This document shows positions 51,374 through 60,626 of a DNA stretch of 64,000 nucleotides, piece after piece. The translations under genes and the position numbers were made by a program. Position 1 is the first letter of the stretch; each line of letters starts with the position of its first letter. The notes beneath the pieces were generated by a model. That model was not told the DNA's origin. It saw nothing but the letters and a program-made list of their open reading frames with translations, and did no database searches. Source of the stretch: Occallatibacter savannae (GTDB taxonomy: Bacteria > Acidobacteriota > Terriglobia > Terriglobales > Acidobacteriaceae); contig NZ_QFFY01000003.1 of assembly GCF_003131205.1 (NCBI RefSeq), forward strand, positions 372,001 through 436,000, written 5' to 3'.

Positions 51374-53602
51374 TTGAGCTTTTTCCGAAGGGCAAGCAGC
51401 AGAACTAAGTCATTCTCAACCGGACGGGCGATACTCATTCTTCTCTTCCTATCGTGGCTGAGCGTGGCGGCATTCGCACAGGTTGAGTACGTTGATCCGT
51501 CGATTGGCAACATCGGAATACTGCTGGAGCCGACGCGGCCCGCGGTCTACCTGCCGAACAGCATGGTGCGGTTTTATCCGATTCGGAAAGACGCGACGGA
51601 CGACAAGATTGCTTCGTTTCCGCTGACGATCAGTTCGCATCGTCAGCCGGAGTTGTTCAGCATCATGCCGGGGGATGGATCGGCGGCGGCATACGACCAG
51701 GAGATCACCACTCCTTACTACTATTCGGTGCGATTCGACGATTCCCTGGTGCGGACGGAGTTCACTCCGACGGAGCGGTGCGGGTATTTTCGGTTTACGT
51801 TCCCGAAGGGGCGGGGATCGGTTGTTGTTGAGAATCGGCAGGAGGGGAGTTTACAGAAGGCGGACAAGGGCGCGGTGATCGGGCAGGAATCGGTGGATGG
51901 ACTGACGGCGTACGTCTATGGGGAGTTCAGCGCGCCGACTGAGGTGAGTTCAGGCGGATCGGGAAAGAAGAGCCGGGTGACGGTGACCGCGGGTGTGAAG
52001 ATGCTTGAGTTCCGGTACGGGATTTCGTTCATCAGCGTGGACCAGGCGGAGAAGAATCTGCGCAGGGAGATTCCGGATTGGGGCTTCGATCGCGTGAAAG
52101 ATGCTGCCAAGGCGCGGTGGAATGAGACGCTGGGGCGGATCGCGGTTGAGGGCGGGACGGAAGCGCAACGGCGGATTTTCTACACGGCTCTGTATCGGTC
52201 GTCGGAGCGCATGATCAACATCAGCGAGGACGGGCAGTACTACAGCGCGTTCGATCACAAAGTGCATCGGGATGCGCGGCCGTTTTACGTCGATAACTGG
52301 CTGTGGGATACGTTTCGCGCATTGGAACCCTTGCAGACGCTGCTGAATCCGGATGTACAGGCTGACAAGCTGCAGTCGTATGTGCGGATGTATGAGCAAT
52401 CGGGGATTATGCCAACGTTTGCGCTGGCGCAGGGAAACTATGCCTGCATGAATGGGAATCACTCGGCCCCGTTCTTTGCGGATGCATGGTTCAAGGGGGT
52501 GCGGAATTTTGATCTCGCTACGGCATATGAGGGAATTCGAAAGCGATCGCTCGAGGATACGCTGCTGCCGTGGCGGCTGGGGCCGAAGGGGCCGCTGGAC
52601 GATTTCTACAATGCGCACGGGTATATGCCTGCGCTTCGGCCGGGAGAGAAGGAGACGGATCCGCACGTGCATCCGTTTGAGAAGCGGCAGCCTGTGCCGG
52701 TGACGCTGGAGAACAGCCTCGACGACTGGGAGATCGCGCAGATTGCTCGTGAGTTGAAGAAGACTGAGGATGAAAAGCTTTTTCTCGGGCGCGCGGCCAA
52801 TTACAGAAACTTGTTTCGCGCAGATAAAGAATTAATGTGGCCGAAGGATGCGGAGGGCAAGTGGATTGAGCCGCTCGATCCGAAGTTTGGCGGCGGCATG
52901 GGCGGCCGCGACTACTACGACGAGAACAACGGCTACACATACACGTGGGATGTGGCACAGGACTTCGACGGGCTGTTCACGATTATGGGCGGGACGAAAA
53001 AGGCTAAGGAGAATCTGGATCAGCTGTTTCGGGAACCGCTGGACAGATCAAAATACGAGTTCCAGGCGAAGTTTCCGGATTCGACGTCGATGGTGGGGCA
53101 GTTCTCGATGGGGAACGAACCGAGTTTTGCGATTCCGTATATCTACAACCGGCTGGGTGCGCCGTGGAAAACGCAGAAGCGGATTCGGATGCTGCTTGAG
53201 ACGTTTTTCCGGGACACGCTGCACGGGATTCCCGGGGATGAAGATGGGGGCGGGATGAGCGCGTTTGTGGTGTTCTCAATGCTGGGCATCTATCCGGTGA
53301 CGCCCGGGATTCCGACGTACGATGTGGGCAGCCCGGTATTCGAGAAAGCGACGATTCACCTGAAGAACGGCAAGGATTTCGTGATTGTGGCACATGGGGC
53401 GTCGCGCGAGAACAAGTATGTGCAGAGCATTCGACTGAATGGACAAATGCTGAACCAGGTGTGGTTCCGGCACGCCGATGTTGCGAACGGGGGAACTCTG
53501 GAGATCACGATGGGGAATACGCCGAACGTTGAGTTGGGTGCCGACCCGAAGACGTTTCCGCCGGACTCGCTGGCGACAAAGCCCGAAGAGTATCTGCGAT
53601 AG
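51374..53602 (+). CDS. GH92 alpha-mannosidase, secreted
   Basis: The 742-residue product has a signal peptide (about 17-36, GRAILILLFLSWLSVAAFAQ) and then the GH92 fold. Hallmarks are YVDPSIGN at the mature N-terminus, FYTALYRSSERM, WLWDTFRALEPLQTLL, HSAPFFADAWFKG, TYTWDVAQDFDGL, and GIPGDEDGGGMSAF, which carries the acidic residues expected at the calcium-dependent active site. GH92 enzymes are exo-alpha-mannosidases that trim mannose from N-glycans or mannans. The only start is TTG 51374, as no ATG lies nearby; AGGGACGG is upstream. It probably acts in the periplasm. Confidence 0.93.
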   Translation: MSFFRRASSRTKSFSTGRAILILLFLSWLSVAAFAQVEYVDPSIGNIGILLEPTRPAVYLPNSMVRFYPIRKDATDDKIASFPLTISSHRQPELFSIMPGDGSAAAYDQEITTPYYYSVRFDDSLVRTEFTPTERCGYFRFTFPKGRGSVVVENRQEGSLQKADKGAVIGQESVDGLTAYVYGEFSAPTEVSSGGSGKKSRVTVTAGVKMLEFRYGISFISVDQAEKNLRREIPDWGFDRVKDAAKARWNETLGRIAVEGGTEAQRRIFYTALYRSSERMINISEDGQYYSAFDHKVHRDARPFYVDNWLWDTFRALEPLQTLLNPDVQADKLQSYVRMYEQSGIMPTFALAQGNYACMNGNHSAPFFADAWFKGVRNFDLATAYEGIRKRSLEDTLLPWRLGPKGPLDDFYNAHGYMPALRPGEKETDPHVHPFEKRQPVPVTLENSLDDWEIAQIARELKKTEDEKLFLGRAANYRNLFRADKELMWPKDAEGKWIEPLDPKFGGGMGGRDYYDENNGYTYTWDVAQDFDGLFTIMGGTKKAKENLDQLFREPLDRSKYEFQAKFPDSTSMVGQFSMGNEPSFAIPYIYNRLGAPWKTQKRIRMLLETFFRDTLHGIPGDEDGGGMSAFVVFSMLGIYPVTPGIPTYDVGSPVFEKATIHLKNGKDFVIVAHGASRENKYVQSIRLNGQMLNQVWFRHADVANGGTLEITMGNTPNVELGADPKTFPPDSLATKPEEYLR

Positions 53603-53727
53603 GCGGGGGGAGCCGCGATGTTTTCCCGTTTACCGGCGGGGAGTATCATCGTTGCGTGGAATTCTGAAGTGCTTGTTGCCCGTTGCTCTGTTCCGAGAAT
53701 CCCCTGCAAGGAAAAGGAGTCTGCACT

Positions 53728-54522
53728 ATGAACTTCCAACCCCGTATCGCACTCTTTGCTTCAGCCGCGCTTGCGTTGACGCTCTCGGTTGCCGGCTGCA
53801 AATCGAACTCAACTCCTCAAAACCAGGCCACGACATCTCAGCCTGCGGCGAGCCAGCCGGCCTCGCCTGACGGCACTGCTCCGGCAGGCCAGGCGAGCGC
53901 GGGTCAACCAGCAGCGGGACAGGTGGGCGCGCCGGCAAGCCAGCAGGCCGTTGCGCCGGCTACTCCGCCACCGCCAGCAGTTGTGAACTTGCCGGAGGGG
54001 ACCAGCATTCGCGTGCGACTCGACTCGGATCTCGGATCGAACATCTCGCATGCGGGCGACACGTTCACGGCGACTGTTGCCGATGACGTTATGAAGGGCG
54101 GCGAGGTTGTGATCGCGAAAGGGGCACGTGCTGAAGGGACTGTCGTGGATGCGAAGGCGCTCGGCAGGTTCAAGGGCGGCGCTGCTCTGGTGGTAAAACT
54201 CGATCGCGTGACATCGCGCTGGGGTTCGTACCCCGTTGAGACTGCCTCGATCTCTCAGGCACAGCAAGGCAAGGGGAAGCGCTCAGCGACGTTGATTGGC
54301 GGTGGCGCCGGGCTCGGCGCCTTGATCGGCGGACTGGCGGGCGGAGGCAAGGGCGCGGCGATCGGCGCACTCGCAGGAGGCGGTGCCGGCACAGCGGGTA
54401 CGGCATTCACCGGCAACAAGCCGATTGTGTTGCCGGCGGAGACTCTGCTTACGTTCAAACTGGATCACTCGGTGCGGATCACGGAGCGGCACCGCGGCGA
54501 TCCAGAGTTACAGCAGCGTTGA
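53728..54522 (+). CDS. Lipoprotein with glycine-zipper segment
   Basis: The 264-residue product has lipobox SVAGC (Cys 24) and a long Ala/Gln/Pro-rich linker (to about 88). A beta domain follows (GTSIRVRLDSDLGSNISHAG, GDTFTATVADDVMKGG, ARAEGTVVDAKALGRF), then a glycine zipper (GAGLGALIGGLAGGGKGAAIG, about 192-225) and a closing VLPAETLLTFKLDHSV. Such lipoproteins are common in this phylum; the zipper suggests membrane association. The function is unknown. AAGGAG lies nine bases before the ATG. Confidence 0.85.
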   Translation: MNFQPRIALFASAALALTLSVAGCKSNSTPQNQATTSQPAASQPASPDGTAPAGQASAGQPAAGQVGAPASQQAVAPATPPPPAVVNLPEGTSIRVRLDSDLGSNISHAGDTFTATVADDVMKGGEVVIAKGARAEGTVVDAKALGRFKGGAALVVKLDRVTSRWGSYPVETASISQAQQGKGKRSATLIGGGAGLGALIGGLAGGGKGAAIGALAGGGAGTAGTAFTGNKPIVLPAETLLTFKLDHSVRITERHRGDPELQQR

Positions 54523-54543
54523 TCTTGACCGAGCTTCAATGAG

Positions 54544-54566
54544 GCGGACCTTCGGGTCCGCTTCGT
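54544..54566 (+). terminator. Hairpin after the glycine-zipper lipoprotein gene
   Basis: GCGGACC-TTCG-GGTCCGC is a perfect stem with a stable tetraloop, 22 nt after the stop, followed by TTCGTT. The T-run is weak. Confidence 0.55.
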
Positions 54567-54614
54567 TGCGTATGACGCTAAGTTCATCGACGCGTCAGCA
54601 CGTACACTTGAGTG

Positions 54615-55352
54615 ATGAACGTTGAAATCTGCATCGATTCCGTCGAGTCGGCAATTGCTGCCGCGCGCGGCGGAGCAAACAGGGTGGAGCTCTGCAGCGC
54701 GCTGAGCGAGGGAGGCATCACACCCAGCGCAGGGCTCATCAGCGCTGTACGCGCTGCTGTCAAAATTCAGGTTTTTGTTATTATCCGGCCGCGAGGCGGC
54801 GATTTTGTATATTCCGATGCAGAGATGGATGTGATGGCGCGCGATATCGAAGAGGTGAAGGCGCGCGGAGTGGATGGGGTAGTGCTGGGAATGTTGACGC
54901 CCGGTGGTGAGATTGAGGTGGAGCGAACTCGCCGGCTGGTTGAACTCGCACGGCCTCTTGGCGTGACATTTCATCGGGCGTTTGACGTGTGCAACGATCT
55001 GGGGCGCGGACTGGAAGATGTGATCACCACTGGCGCGGATCGAATTCTCACTTCGGGTGGAGCGGCGGATGCGATGCAGGGCATGGACCGGCTCGCGCAA
55101 TTGCAGCGCGATGCACGGGGCCGGATTTCGATCATGGCGGGCGGAGGGATACGGCCGGCGAATGTGCGGGCGTTGACGCTGCGGACGGGCTTAGAAGAAG
55201 TGCACTCGTCGCTGAGCCGAAGCTCGGATGAATCTGCGGAGATGGGGCAGAGCGGTAAGCGCACATATCTGGTGTTTGAGGATGATGTGCGGGCGTTCCG
55301 GGCGGCGATCGAGGCGACCGAGCTCGATGCGGAAAGCGAAGTGCGGCGATAG
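54615..55352 (+). CDS. cutC: CutC family protein
   Basis: The 245-residue product is full length for CutC: VEICIDSVESAIAAARGGANRVELCSALSEGG (split here at the TIM-barrel start), IRPRGGDFVYSDAE, GVDGVVLGMLTPGGEID-like, VTFHRAFDV, DRILTSGGAADAMQG and IMAGGGIRPANV. It is a cytoplasmic TIM barrel. CutC was named for copper homeostasis, but that role is disputed and the reaction is not settled. ATG 54615 is chosen over GTG 54612. It stands alone between terminator-like structures. Confidence 0.93.
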   Translation: MNVEICIDSVESAIAAARGGANRVELCSALSEGGITPSAGLISAVRAAVKIQVFVIIRPRGGDFVYSDAEMDVMARDIEEVKARGVDGVVLGMLTPGGEIEVERTRRLVELARPLGVTFHRAFDVCNDLGRGLEDVITTGADRILTSGGAADAMQGMDRLAQLQRDARGRISIMAGGGIRPANVRALTLRTGLEEVHSSLSRSSDESAEMGQSGKRTYLVFEDDVRAFRAAIEATELDAESEVRR

Positions 55353-55384
55353 CGATTCAGCTTCCGATGAGGAACCGCTGATGC

Positions 55385-56761
55385 TCAGTGCGAACCGGGC
55401 TGGCTCCAGTTGTAGAGTTGGAATTCACGGATCTCGGCGGCTTCTGTGCTGGAGAGGATATTAAGGCGGACGCGCTTTGCGGTGACCGGAGCAAATGCGT
55501 CGATCTTCTTGTGGCCGATTGCCTGCCCTTCTGCGATGGCCTTCCACTTTTGATCGGGCTCGCTCCAGATTTCGATTGCGTATTTCTGAATGTGCTGGCC
55601 GTTGTTGAGCCGTTCCATGGTGAGGGCGTGGTCGAGCGTGACGGGATGATCGAACTGCACTTCGATGTCGGAGTGATGCGAGCCGGCAGGCGCTGACGAG
55701 AAGGTGTCGGAGTTGCCGTCCAGGGCGGCTGCGACTTCTTGAGACGAGGGCGGCAGGTGGTACATCGCGAGGTTGCCTTCCTCGCGTTTCTTCAGAGCAG
55801 AGCCGAATTCCTGAAGGCGCTTGACGTCGGAGTCGGGGAGAAGGCCGCGGTTGTCGGGCGCAAGGCCAAGCATGAGTTGCGCGCCGCGGCCGACTGTCTT
55901 GTCGTAGGTGTCGAGGAGCGTATAAAGGCTCTTGAGCGATGCTTCATCGTTTGGATGCCAGAACCAGTGCTTGTCGCGCAGCGGCGTGTCGGCCTCGACG
56001 GGACGCCAGCGGCGATAGCCGTGGCGGTCGATGACGTTCCAGTTTTCGTAATCGACGATGCCGGCTTCATTGCCTACCCAGCGGGCGTCGCCGTATTCGA
56101 AGAGGCCAGTGTCGGCAAAGACAACCGTGTTCGGCTGGTAGGTGCGCAGGGTCTCGATGATCTTGGGAAAGTTGTAGACGTGCCCGGCGCTGCCTGCGCC
56201 ATCGAGCCAGAACTCGACGAGATCGCCGTAGCGCGTAGCGAGTTCTTCGAGTTCTGCGTTGTAGTACTTGTCGTACTCGGTGGAGTCTTTGTATTTCGGT
56301 TCGTGCCGATCCCACGGGGAGAGGTAGACGCCGAACTTGAGACCGTACTTACGGGCGGCGCGCGCGACATCGCCGACGAGATCGCCCTTGCCGCTCTTCC
56401 ATGGGCTGCTTTTGATGCTGTAGTTGGTTTGCTCTGTAGGCCAGAGGCAAAAGCCATCGTGGTGCTTGGCAACGAGCACGACGTATCTCGCGCCGGAGTC
56501 GCGGACCGCTTTCATCCACTGCTCGGGATCGAATTGCGTGGGATTGAAGGTAGAAGGGCTGGCAGTGCCGTCACCCCATTCCTGGTTGAGGAAGGTGTTG
56601 GTGGAGAAGTGAATGATGACGCCGAACTCGAGGTCCTGCCATGCGACCTGATATGGGGCGGGACGAAGGTCGCCGGCTGCATCCTGTGCGAACGCATCGT
56701 GACCTGCAGTTGCGGCCAGTGCAAGCAGTATGGACCGTGCGATTGACGTCGATAGCTTCAT
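55385..56761 (-). CDS. GH29 alpha-L-fucosidase, secreted
   Basis: The 458-residue product has a signal peptide (to about residue 25) and a GH29 catalytic barrel: EFGVIIHFSTNTF, ARYVVLVAKHHDGFCLWPT, YGLKFGVYLSPWDRH, and LVEFWLDGAG, in which Asp 187 is the expected nucleophile. About the last 130 residues form an F5/8-type-C-like sandwich (FDHPVTLDHALTMERLNNGQ, IEIWSEPDQKWKAIAEG). It removes fucose from glycan ends, probably in the periplasm. It is divergent from the marR-like gene, whose operator-like palindrome lies between them. Confidence 0.92.
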   Translation of the reverse strand: MKLSTSIARSILLALAATAGHDAFAQDAAGDLRPAPYQVAWQDLEFGVIIHFSTNTFLNQEWGDGTASPSTFNPTQFDPEQWMKAVRDSGARYVVLVAKHHDGFCLWPTEQTNYSIKSSPWKSGKGDLVGDVARAARKYGLKFGVYLSPWDRHEPKYKDSTEYDKYYNAELEELATRYGDLVEFWLDGAGSAGHVYNFPKIIETLRTYQPNTVVFADTGLFEYGDARWVGNEAGIVDYENWNVIDRHGYRRWRPVEADTPLRDKHWFWHPNDEASLKSLYTLLDTYDKTVGRGAQLMLGLAPDNRGLLPDSDVKRLQEFGSALKKREEGNLAMYHLPPSSQEVAAALDGNSDTFSSAPAGSHHSDIEVQFDHPVTLDHALTMERLNNGQHIQKYAIEIWSEPDQKWKAIAEGQAIGHKKIDAFAPVTAKRVRLNILSSTEAAEIREFQLYNWSQPGSH

Positions 56762-56848
56762 CCCAAACTCCCGAGTGCATAGGGTAGAAACAGCAGCAGC
56801 TTACGCGATAGTACACGAACGTAATGGCAGCAGCTGCCGCAAGCACTG

Positions 56849-56867
56849 TATATCGTGTTACGATATA
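56849..56867. promoter_or_regulatory. Perfect palindrome, likely MarR-type operator
   Basis: TATATCGT-GTT-ACGATATA is an 8-bp perfect inverted repeat ending 3 nt before the marR-like start codon. It also lies 87 nt upstream of the divergent fucosidase gene. Autoregulation is the simplest reading. Confidence 0.7.
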
Positions 56868-56870
56868 TTT

Positions 56871-57317
56871 ATGAAGAATGAGCTCGAAGAGTCCGCTCGC
56901 CTGCTGCACACGCTTGCTGATTTCCGCTACGAGTTGCGGCGCTTTCTGCAGTTCAGCGAGAACGCGGCGCAGGAAGCGGGCTTGCAGCCGCAGCAGCACC
57001 AGTTGCTTCTTCAGGTTGCGGGTGCGGCCCACGAGACGCCGGTGACGATTGCCTATGCGGCCAGCCGGCTGGGTCTCAAACACAACAGCACGGTCGAACT
57101 CGTCGACCGGTCGGAGCGAGAAGATTTGATCGAGCGAACCATCGATAAAGATGACAAGCGCCGCGCCATTCTGCGCCTGACGCGCAAGGGGCGGCAGGTG
57201 CTGCAGAAGCTTTCGGGGGAGCACGCGCGCGAACTCAATGAGATGGCGCCGAGGCTTGTGCGCGCACTGCGCCGGGTGCAGATGCACTCGGGCGCGCAGG
57301 TTGCGGAGGTGTTGTGA
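56871..57317 (+). CDS. MarR family transcriptional regulator
   Basis: The 148-residue product has the MarR winged helix-turn-helix: LQPQQHQLLLQVAGA, VTIAYAASRLGLKHNSTVELVDR (recognition helix), REDLIERTIDKDDKRRAILRLTRKG (wing with the family's DxRxxxxxLT) and a C-terminal dimerisation helix. MarR proteins usually repress and are released by small ligands. Its stop overlaps the GTG start of the ClC gene by four bases, so the two are translationally coupled. Confidence 0.92.
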   Translation: MKNELEESARLLHTLADFRYELRRFLQFSENAAQEAGLQPQQHQLLLQVAGAAHETPVTIAYAASRLGLKHNSTVELVDRSEREDLIERTIDKDDKRRAILRLTRKGRQVLQKLSGEHARELNEMAPRLVRALRRVQMHSGAQVAEVL

Positions 57318-58948
57318 GGTCACGTCCGTCAGCTTTACGCGACTTTACCGTCGATCGACGCACATGGTCTTTGTCGGCGGTCGCCATTGTGATTGGAACC
57401 GGAGGAGCGGGGCTGGCCGTGGTGCTTCTGCGGTTGATTGCACTTGCAACCAACCTCTTCTACTACCATCGCGTGAGCTTCGAGCTAGTTGGACCGGCAG
57501 GATCGACGCAGCCGCACTCGTTGATGCTGATTATTCCAGTAGTCGGAGGGGTGATCGTCGGTTTCATGGCGCGGTACGGAACAGACAAGATCCGCGGACA
57601 TGGTATTCCCGAAGCGATCGAGGCAATTCTGCTGAATGGCGCGCGCGTGCACCCGAAGGTTGCGGTGCTGAAGCCGATCTCGGCTGCGATTGCGATTGGC
57701 TCGGGCGGGCCGTTTGGCGCGGAAGGCCCGATCATCATGACGGGCGGCGCGTTCGGGTCGCTGGTGGCGCAGTGGTTGAAGTTGTCGGATGCGGAGCGTA
57801 CTACGCTGCTGGTGGCGGGTGCTGCGGCCGGTATGTCGGCGACCTTTGCAACCCCAATCGCCGCGATTCTGATTGCGGTTGAGCTGCTGCTGTTTGAGTG
57901 GCGTCCGCGTTCGCTGGTGCCGGTTGCGGTGGCGAGCGTGACGGCAGGCGCACTGCGCATCTGGTGGCTGGGAGCGGGGCCACTGTTTCCTGTAGAACTG
58001 CCGGCGAACATTCATCTAGAGCAGTCGTTGTTCGTCGCCATTCCGCTTGGAATCCTGGTGGGGTTTGCGGCGGCTGGGCTGAGCCGCCTGATGTACGGGC
58101 TTGAAGACGCATTCGAACACTTCTGCGGGCATGTGCACATCCACTGGATGTGGTGGCCGGCGATTGGCGGAATCGGGATCGGGGTCGGCGGTTTCTTTTT
58201 CCCGCGCGGGCTGGGAGTGGGGTACGACAACATCGCGGAGCTACTGCGCGGCAATGCGCCGGTTGCGCTGCTGATCGGGCTAATCATCGCGAAGTCGCTG
58301 ATGTGGGCGTTCTCTCTGAGCTCCGGTACTTCGGGCGGAGTGCTGGCGCCCCTGCTGATGATTGGAGCTGCGATTGGAGAAGGCGCGGCGCACCTGGCGG
58401 GCCTGCCGGGGCCGACGCAGGCACTGTGGGCGCTGATGGCGATGGGAGCAATGCTTTCAGGCGCACTGGGAGTGCCGCTGACGGCGGTTCTGTTTTCGCT
58501 TGAGCTGACACACGCTCTTCCGGCGATTTTGCCCCTGGTGCTGGCGTGTACAGCGTCATATCTGGTGACATCGCTCGTGATGTTGCGATCGATTCTGACG
58601 GAGAAGCTGGGCCGGCGCGGCTATCACCTGTCGCGCGAGTACGGCGTGGATCCGCTGGAACTTGTCACCGTATCTGAGGTGATGACGGAACTGCCTCCGG
58701 GCGACGAAGTAATCGTCGGCGAGATGCACTACCTACCAAACAACTACGTGTTCAGCGACGAGACGTGCCGGGCGGTTGCCGAGGAAATGGCTACAACCGG
58801 TTCGCTGACGCTGCTGGTTGTCGATCGCGACAGCAATCGTCTGGTGGGCAGCGTTGGCGCAGCGGAACTGCTGGCAGGACGCAGACGGGCTGTAAAGCGT
58901 GAACTGGAGCGCAGCATCGCGTTCCAGGTGGAGTTGCCAAGGCTCTAG
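57314..58948 (+). CDS. ClC family chloride transporter or channel
   Basis: The 544-residue product has about ten or more membrane helices and the ClC signatures GHGIPEAI (95-102) and GSGGPFGAEGP (129-139, gating Glu 137), then TPIAAILIAVELLLFEW and SSGTSGGVLAPLL. The first motif has His where E. coli ClcA has Ser 107. The inner proton glutamate of ClcA (Glu 203) appears replaced by Leu. The C-terminal 90 residues look like a reduced CBS region (TVSEVMTELPPGDE, LLVVDRDSNRLVGSV). It moves chloride or another anion across the inner membrane. The start GTG overlaps marR. Confidence 0.92.
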   Translation: MRSRPSALRDFTVDRRTWSLSAVAIVIGTGGAGLAVVLLRLIALATNLFYYHRVSFELVGPAGSTQPHSLMLIIPVVGGVIVGFMARYGTDKIRGHGIPEAIEAILLNGARVHPKVAVLKPISAAIAIGSGGPFGAEGPIIMTGGAFGSLVAQWLKLSDAERTTLLVAGAAAGMSATFATPIAAILIAVELLLFEWRPRSLVPVAVASVTAGALRIWWLGAGPLFPVELPANIHLEQSLFVAIPLGILVGFAAAGLSRLMYGLEDAFEHFCGHVHIHWMWWPAIGGIGIGVGGFFFPRGLGVGYDNIAELLRGNAPVALLIGLIIAKSLMWAFSLSSGTSGGVLAPLLMIGAAIGEGAAHLAGLPGPTQALWALMAMGAMLSGALGVPLTAVLFSLELTHALPAILPLVLACTASYLVTSLVMLRSILTEKLGRRGYHLSREYGVDPLELVTVSEVMTELPPGDEVIVGEMHYLPNNYVFSDETCRAVAEEMATTGSLTLLVVDRDSNRLVGSVGAAELLAGRRRAVKRELERSIAFQVELPRL

Positions 58949-58971
58949 CGCGACGCTGGCAGCCTTATTCA

Positions 58972-59008
58972 GGACCGCTGCGGCGCCTCGCAGCGGTCCC
59001 TCTTTTTT
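58972..59008 (+). terminator. Rho-independent terminator of the marR-clc operon
   Basis: GGACCGCTGCG and CGCAGCGGTCC form a perfect 11-bp stem around GCGCCT, followed by CTCTTTTTT, 24 nt past the ClC stop. Confidence 0.9.
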
Positions 59009-59050
59009 GGTCAGAACACGAGGCAACAGTGTTGCTGGCGAGCTCCCTGT

Positions 59051-59860
59051 CTACGAGTGAGATTCGCCGGAGCAGCAGGAGTGTTTCACGATCGCTGGCT
59101 GCTCGTAGCCCCGGTTCGGGTCAACGAAGTAGCTGCCCTCATACTTGTCGTGGTGGCGGACCCAGGACATGCTGTGCTTCAGGCCGTCTTCATCGCGGCC
59201 TTTCGGCACGAGGTCGAGAACGTTGTAGGTGCCAACGAGGATGTCGAGGCCGCGGCCGTAGCTCGAGTAGGTGTGATAGATGCGTCCGTCTGGATCTTTC
59301 TGGAAGACGCTCAAGCCTGGGCCCTCCTCGCTGCCGAAGGGTTGGTCCGTGTAGTTGTAGTGGACCTTGCCGGTGCTGCGCTCTTCCGGGGTGAAAGAGA
59401 CGTGGTAGTCGTAGTTGAAATCGGTTCCGTAGGAAGAGACCCAGTGGAACTTCCAGCCCATGCGCTGCTTGAATGCCGCGATCTGCTGCCATGGCGCGCG
59501 GGCTACGACGGCGAACGTCACATCGCGATGCGCGAGGTGAATGGTCATGCCGTCATAGTGGTCTGACAGGTAGGAGCAGCTTGGGCATCCTTCGCTCCAT
59601 CCGGGACCGAGCATGAAGTGATAGATCACCAGCTGGGTGCGGCCCTGGAAGAGATCCGCGAGCTTTTCCTTTCCGCGCGGACCGTCGAAGACATACTGCT
59701 TCTCGACTTCTTCGCGGGGGAGCTCTCGCCGTTGTCGGCTGAGCTCATCGCGCAGGCGGGTGAACTCCTTCTCTTTTTTCAGGAACTGCTTTCGCGCGGA
59801 AAGCCACTCTTCGTGCGAGACCGTCTTCGGCGTCGCGAGTTCTGGTGCTGCTGTCGTCAT
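59051..59860 (-). CDS. DUF899 family thioredoxin-like protein
   Basis: The 269-residue product matches DUF899: VSHEEWLSARKQFLKKEKEFTRLRDEL (split from the family's N-terminal block), YVFDGPRGKEKLADLFQGR, HFMLGPGWSEGCPSCSYLSDH (CPSC at 92-95), and YHTYSSYGRGLDILVGTYN. The fold is thioredoxin-like and the CxxC is in the active-site position, but the reaction is not established. It is the last gene of a five-gene minus-strand operon headed by arsR. Confidence 0.9.
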   Translation of the reverse strand: MTTAAPELATPKTVSHEEWLSARKQFLKKEKEFTRLRDELSRQRRELPREEVEKQYVFDGPRGKEKLADLFQGRTQLVIYHFMLGPGWSEGCPSCSYLSDHYDGMTIHLAHRDVTFAVVARAPWQQIAAFKQRMGWKFHWVSSYGTDFNYDYHVSFTPEERSTGKVHYNYTDQPFGSEEGPGLSVFQKDPDGRIYHTYSSYGRGLDILVGTYNVLDLVPKGRDEDGLKHSMSWVRHHDKYEGSYFVDPNRGYEQPAIVKHSCCSGESHS

Positions 59861-60005
59861 GAGGGACCTCTTCTGCTTCGTTTCGGGGAAGAAGCTTCCG
59901 CTTACTGCGTTTGAGGAACAGGGCTGCGGCCAGTGCGGTCACGCCGCCGGTTCCGGTGGCGGATCCGGCGATCACGGCAGCGGTGGCGAGGCAGAATGGG
60001 CACAT
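59745..60005 (-). CDS. Small CPFC membrane protein overlapping the DUF899 gene
   Basis: The product begins MCPFCLATAAVIAGSATGTG, with one membrane helix to about residue 31 and a basic stretch (KRSKRK). CxxC at the extreme N-terminus is typical of a small family I recall next to DinB/DUF899 genes. TGGAG lies seven bases before the ATG. The 86-residue frame overlaps the start of the DUF899 gene by 116 nt; related proteins end near residue 45, so the overlap may come from a lost stop codon. Confidence 0.6.
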   Translation of the reverse strand: MCPFCLATAAVIAGSATGTGGVTALAAALFLKRSKRKLLPRNEAEEVPHDDSSTRTRDAEDGLARRVAFRAKAVPEKREGVHPPAR

Positions 60006-60044
60006 GGAATTTCTCCAGGGGCAGACTGCGATTCCCTGCCCTGT

Positions 60045-60584
60045 TTACTTCTGCAGGAAGAGAGGCGGTTCATCGGCGCTCGGTCCCCAGGTGGCCGGAA
60101 CGGGAATACTGAGCAGGCGCAGATAAACCGAGAACTGGCCGCGATGCTGGTACCAGTGGCTCAGCATGACATCGCGAATGAACTGCTGGCGGGGCATGGT
60201 CAGGGCTTCTTTTCCGGCGACGATCAGACGCCAGCTCTCAGCCATGGCTGCGTCGTCGAAAGAGGCGAGAATCTGCCGGACTGTCTCTATGCTCTCGTCG
60301 AGCGTCTTGAGGCATTCCTGGATGCTGGCGGGCTGAGGAAAGGTGGGCAGGCCCTGCACCTCTGCCGGATTCGGCTGGACCAGGCGGATTACACCTCCGG
60401 GAACGGACGCGAGGTGGTACGCGAGCTGGCCTGCGGTCATGGACTTGTCATGCGGTTTCCAAGTGAGCTTGTCTTCAGGCAGGCGCTCGATGAAGCGGCG
60501 GGTGATTGGGGCCTGCTGCTCGAATTCGGAGAGCAGTGCCCTGGCGGCGGAAGCAGAGACGGGAGGCGTTGCTACTGCGGACAT
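60045..60584 (-). CDS. DinB-like metalloprotein
   Basis: The 179-residue product is a four-helix DinB/YfiT-type protein with the metal-binding histidine triad: His 57 (LAYHLAS) and His 143 and 147 (LSHWYQHRGQ). PEDKLTWKPHDKSMT is the usual DinB lead-in. Members act as thiol-dependent transferases or have unknown roles. It lies 42 nt after the SRPBCC gene in the arsR-headed operon. Confidence 0.88.
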   Translation of the reverse strand: MSAVATPPVSASAARALLSEFEQQAPITRRFIERLPEDKLTWKPHDKSMTAGQLAYHLASVPGGVIRLVQPNPAEVQGLPTFPQPASIQECLKTLDESIETVRQILASFDDAAMAESWRLIVAGKEALTMPRQQFIRDVMLSHWYQHRGQFSVYLRLLSIPVPATWGPSADEPPLFLQK

Positions 60585-60626
60585 AGAAAGCTCCTTCTGG
60601 TCTGGATTGTCTGGAAGTGGTCCGGA

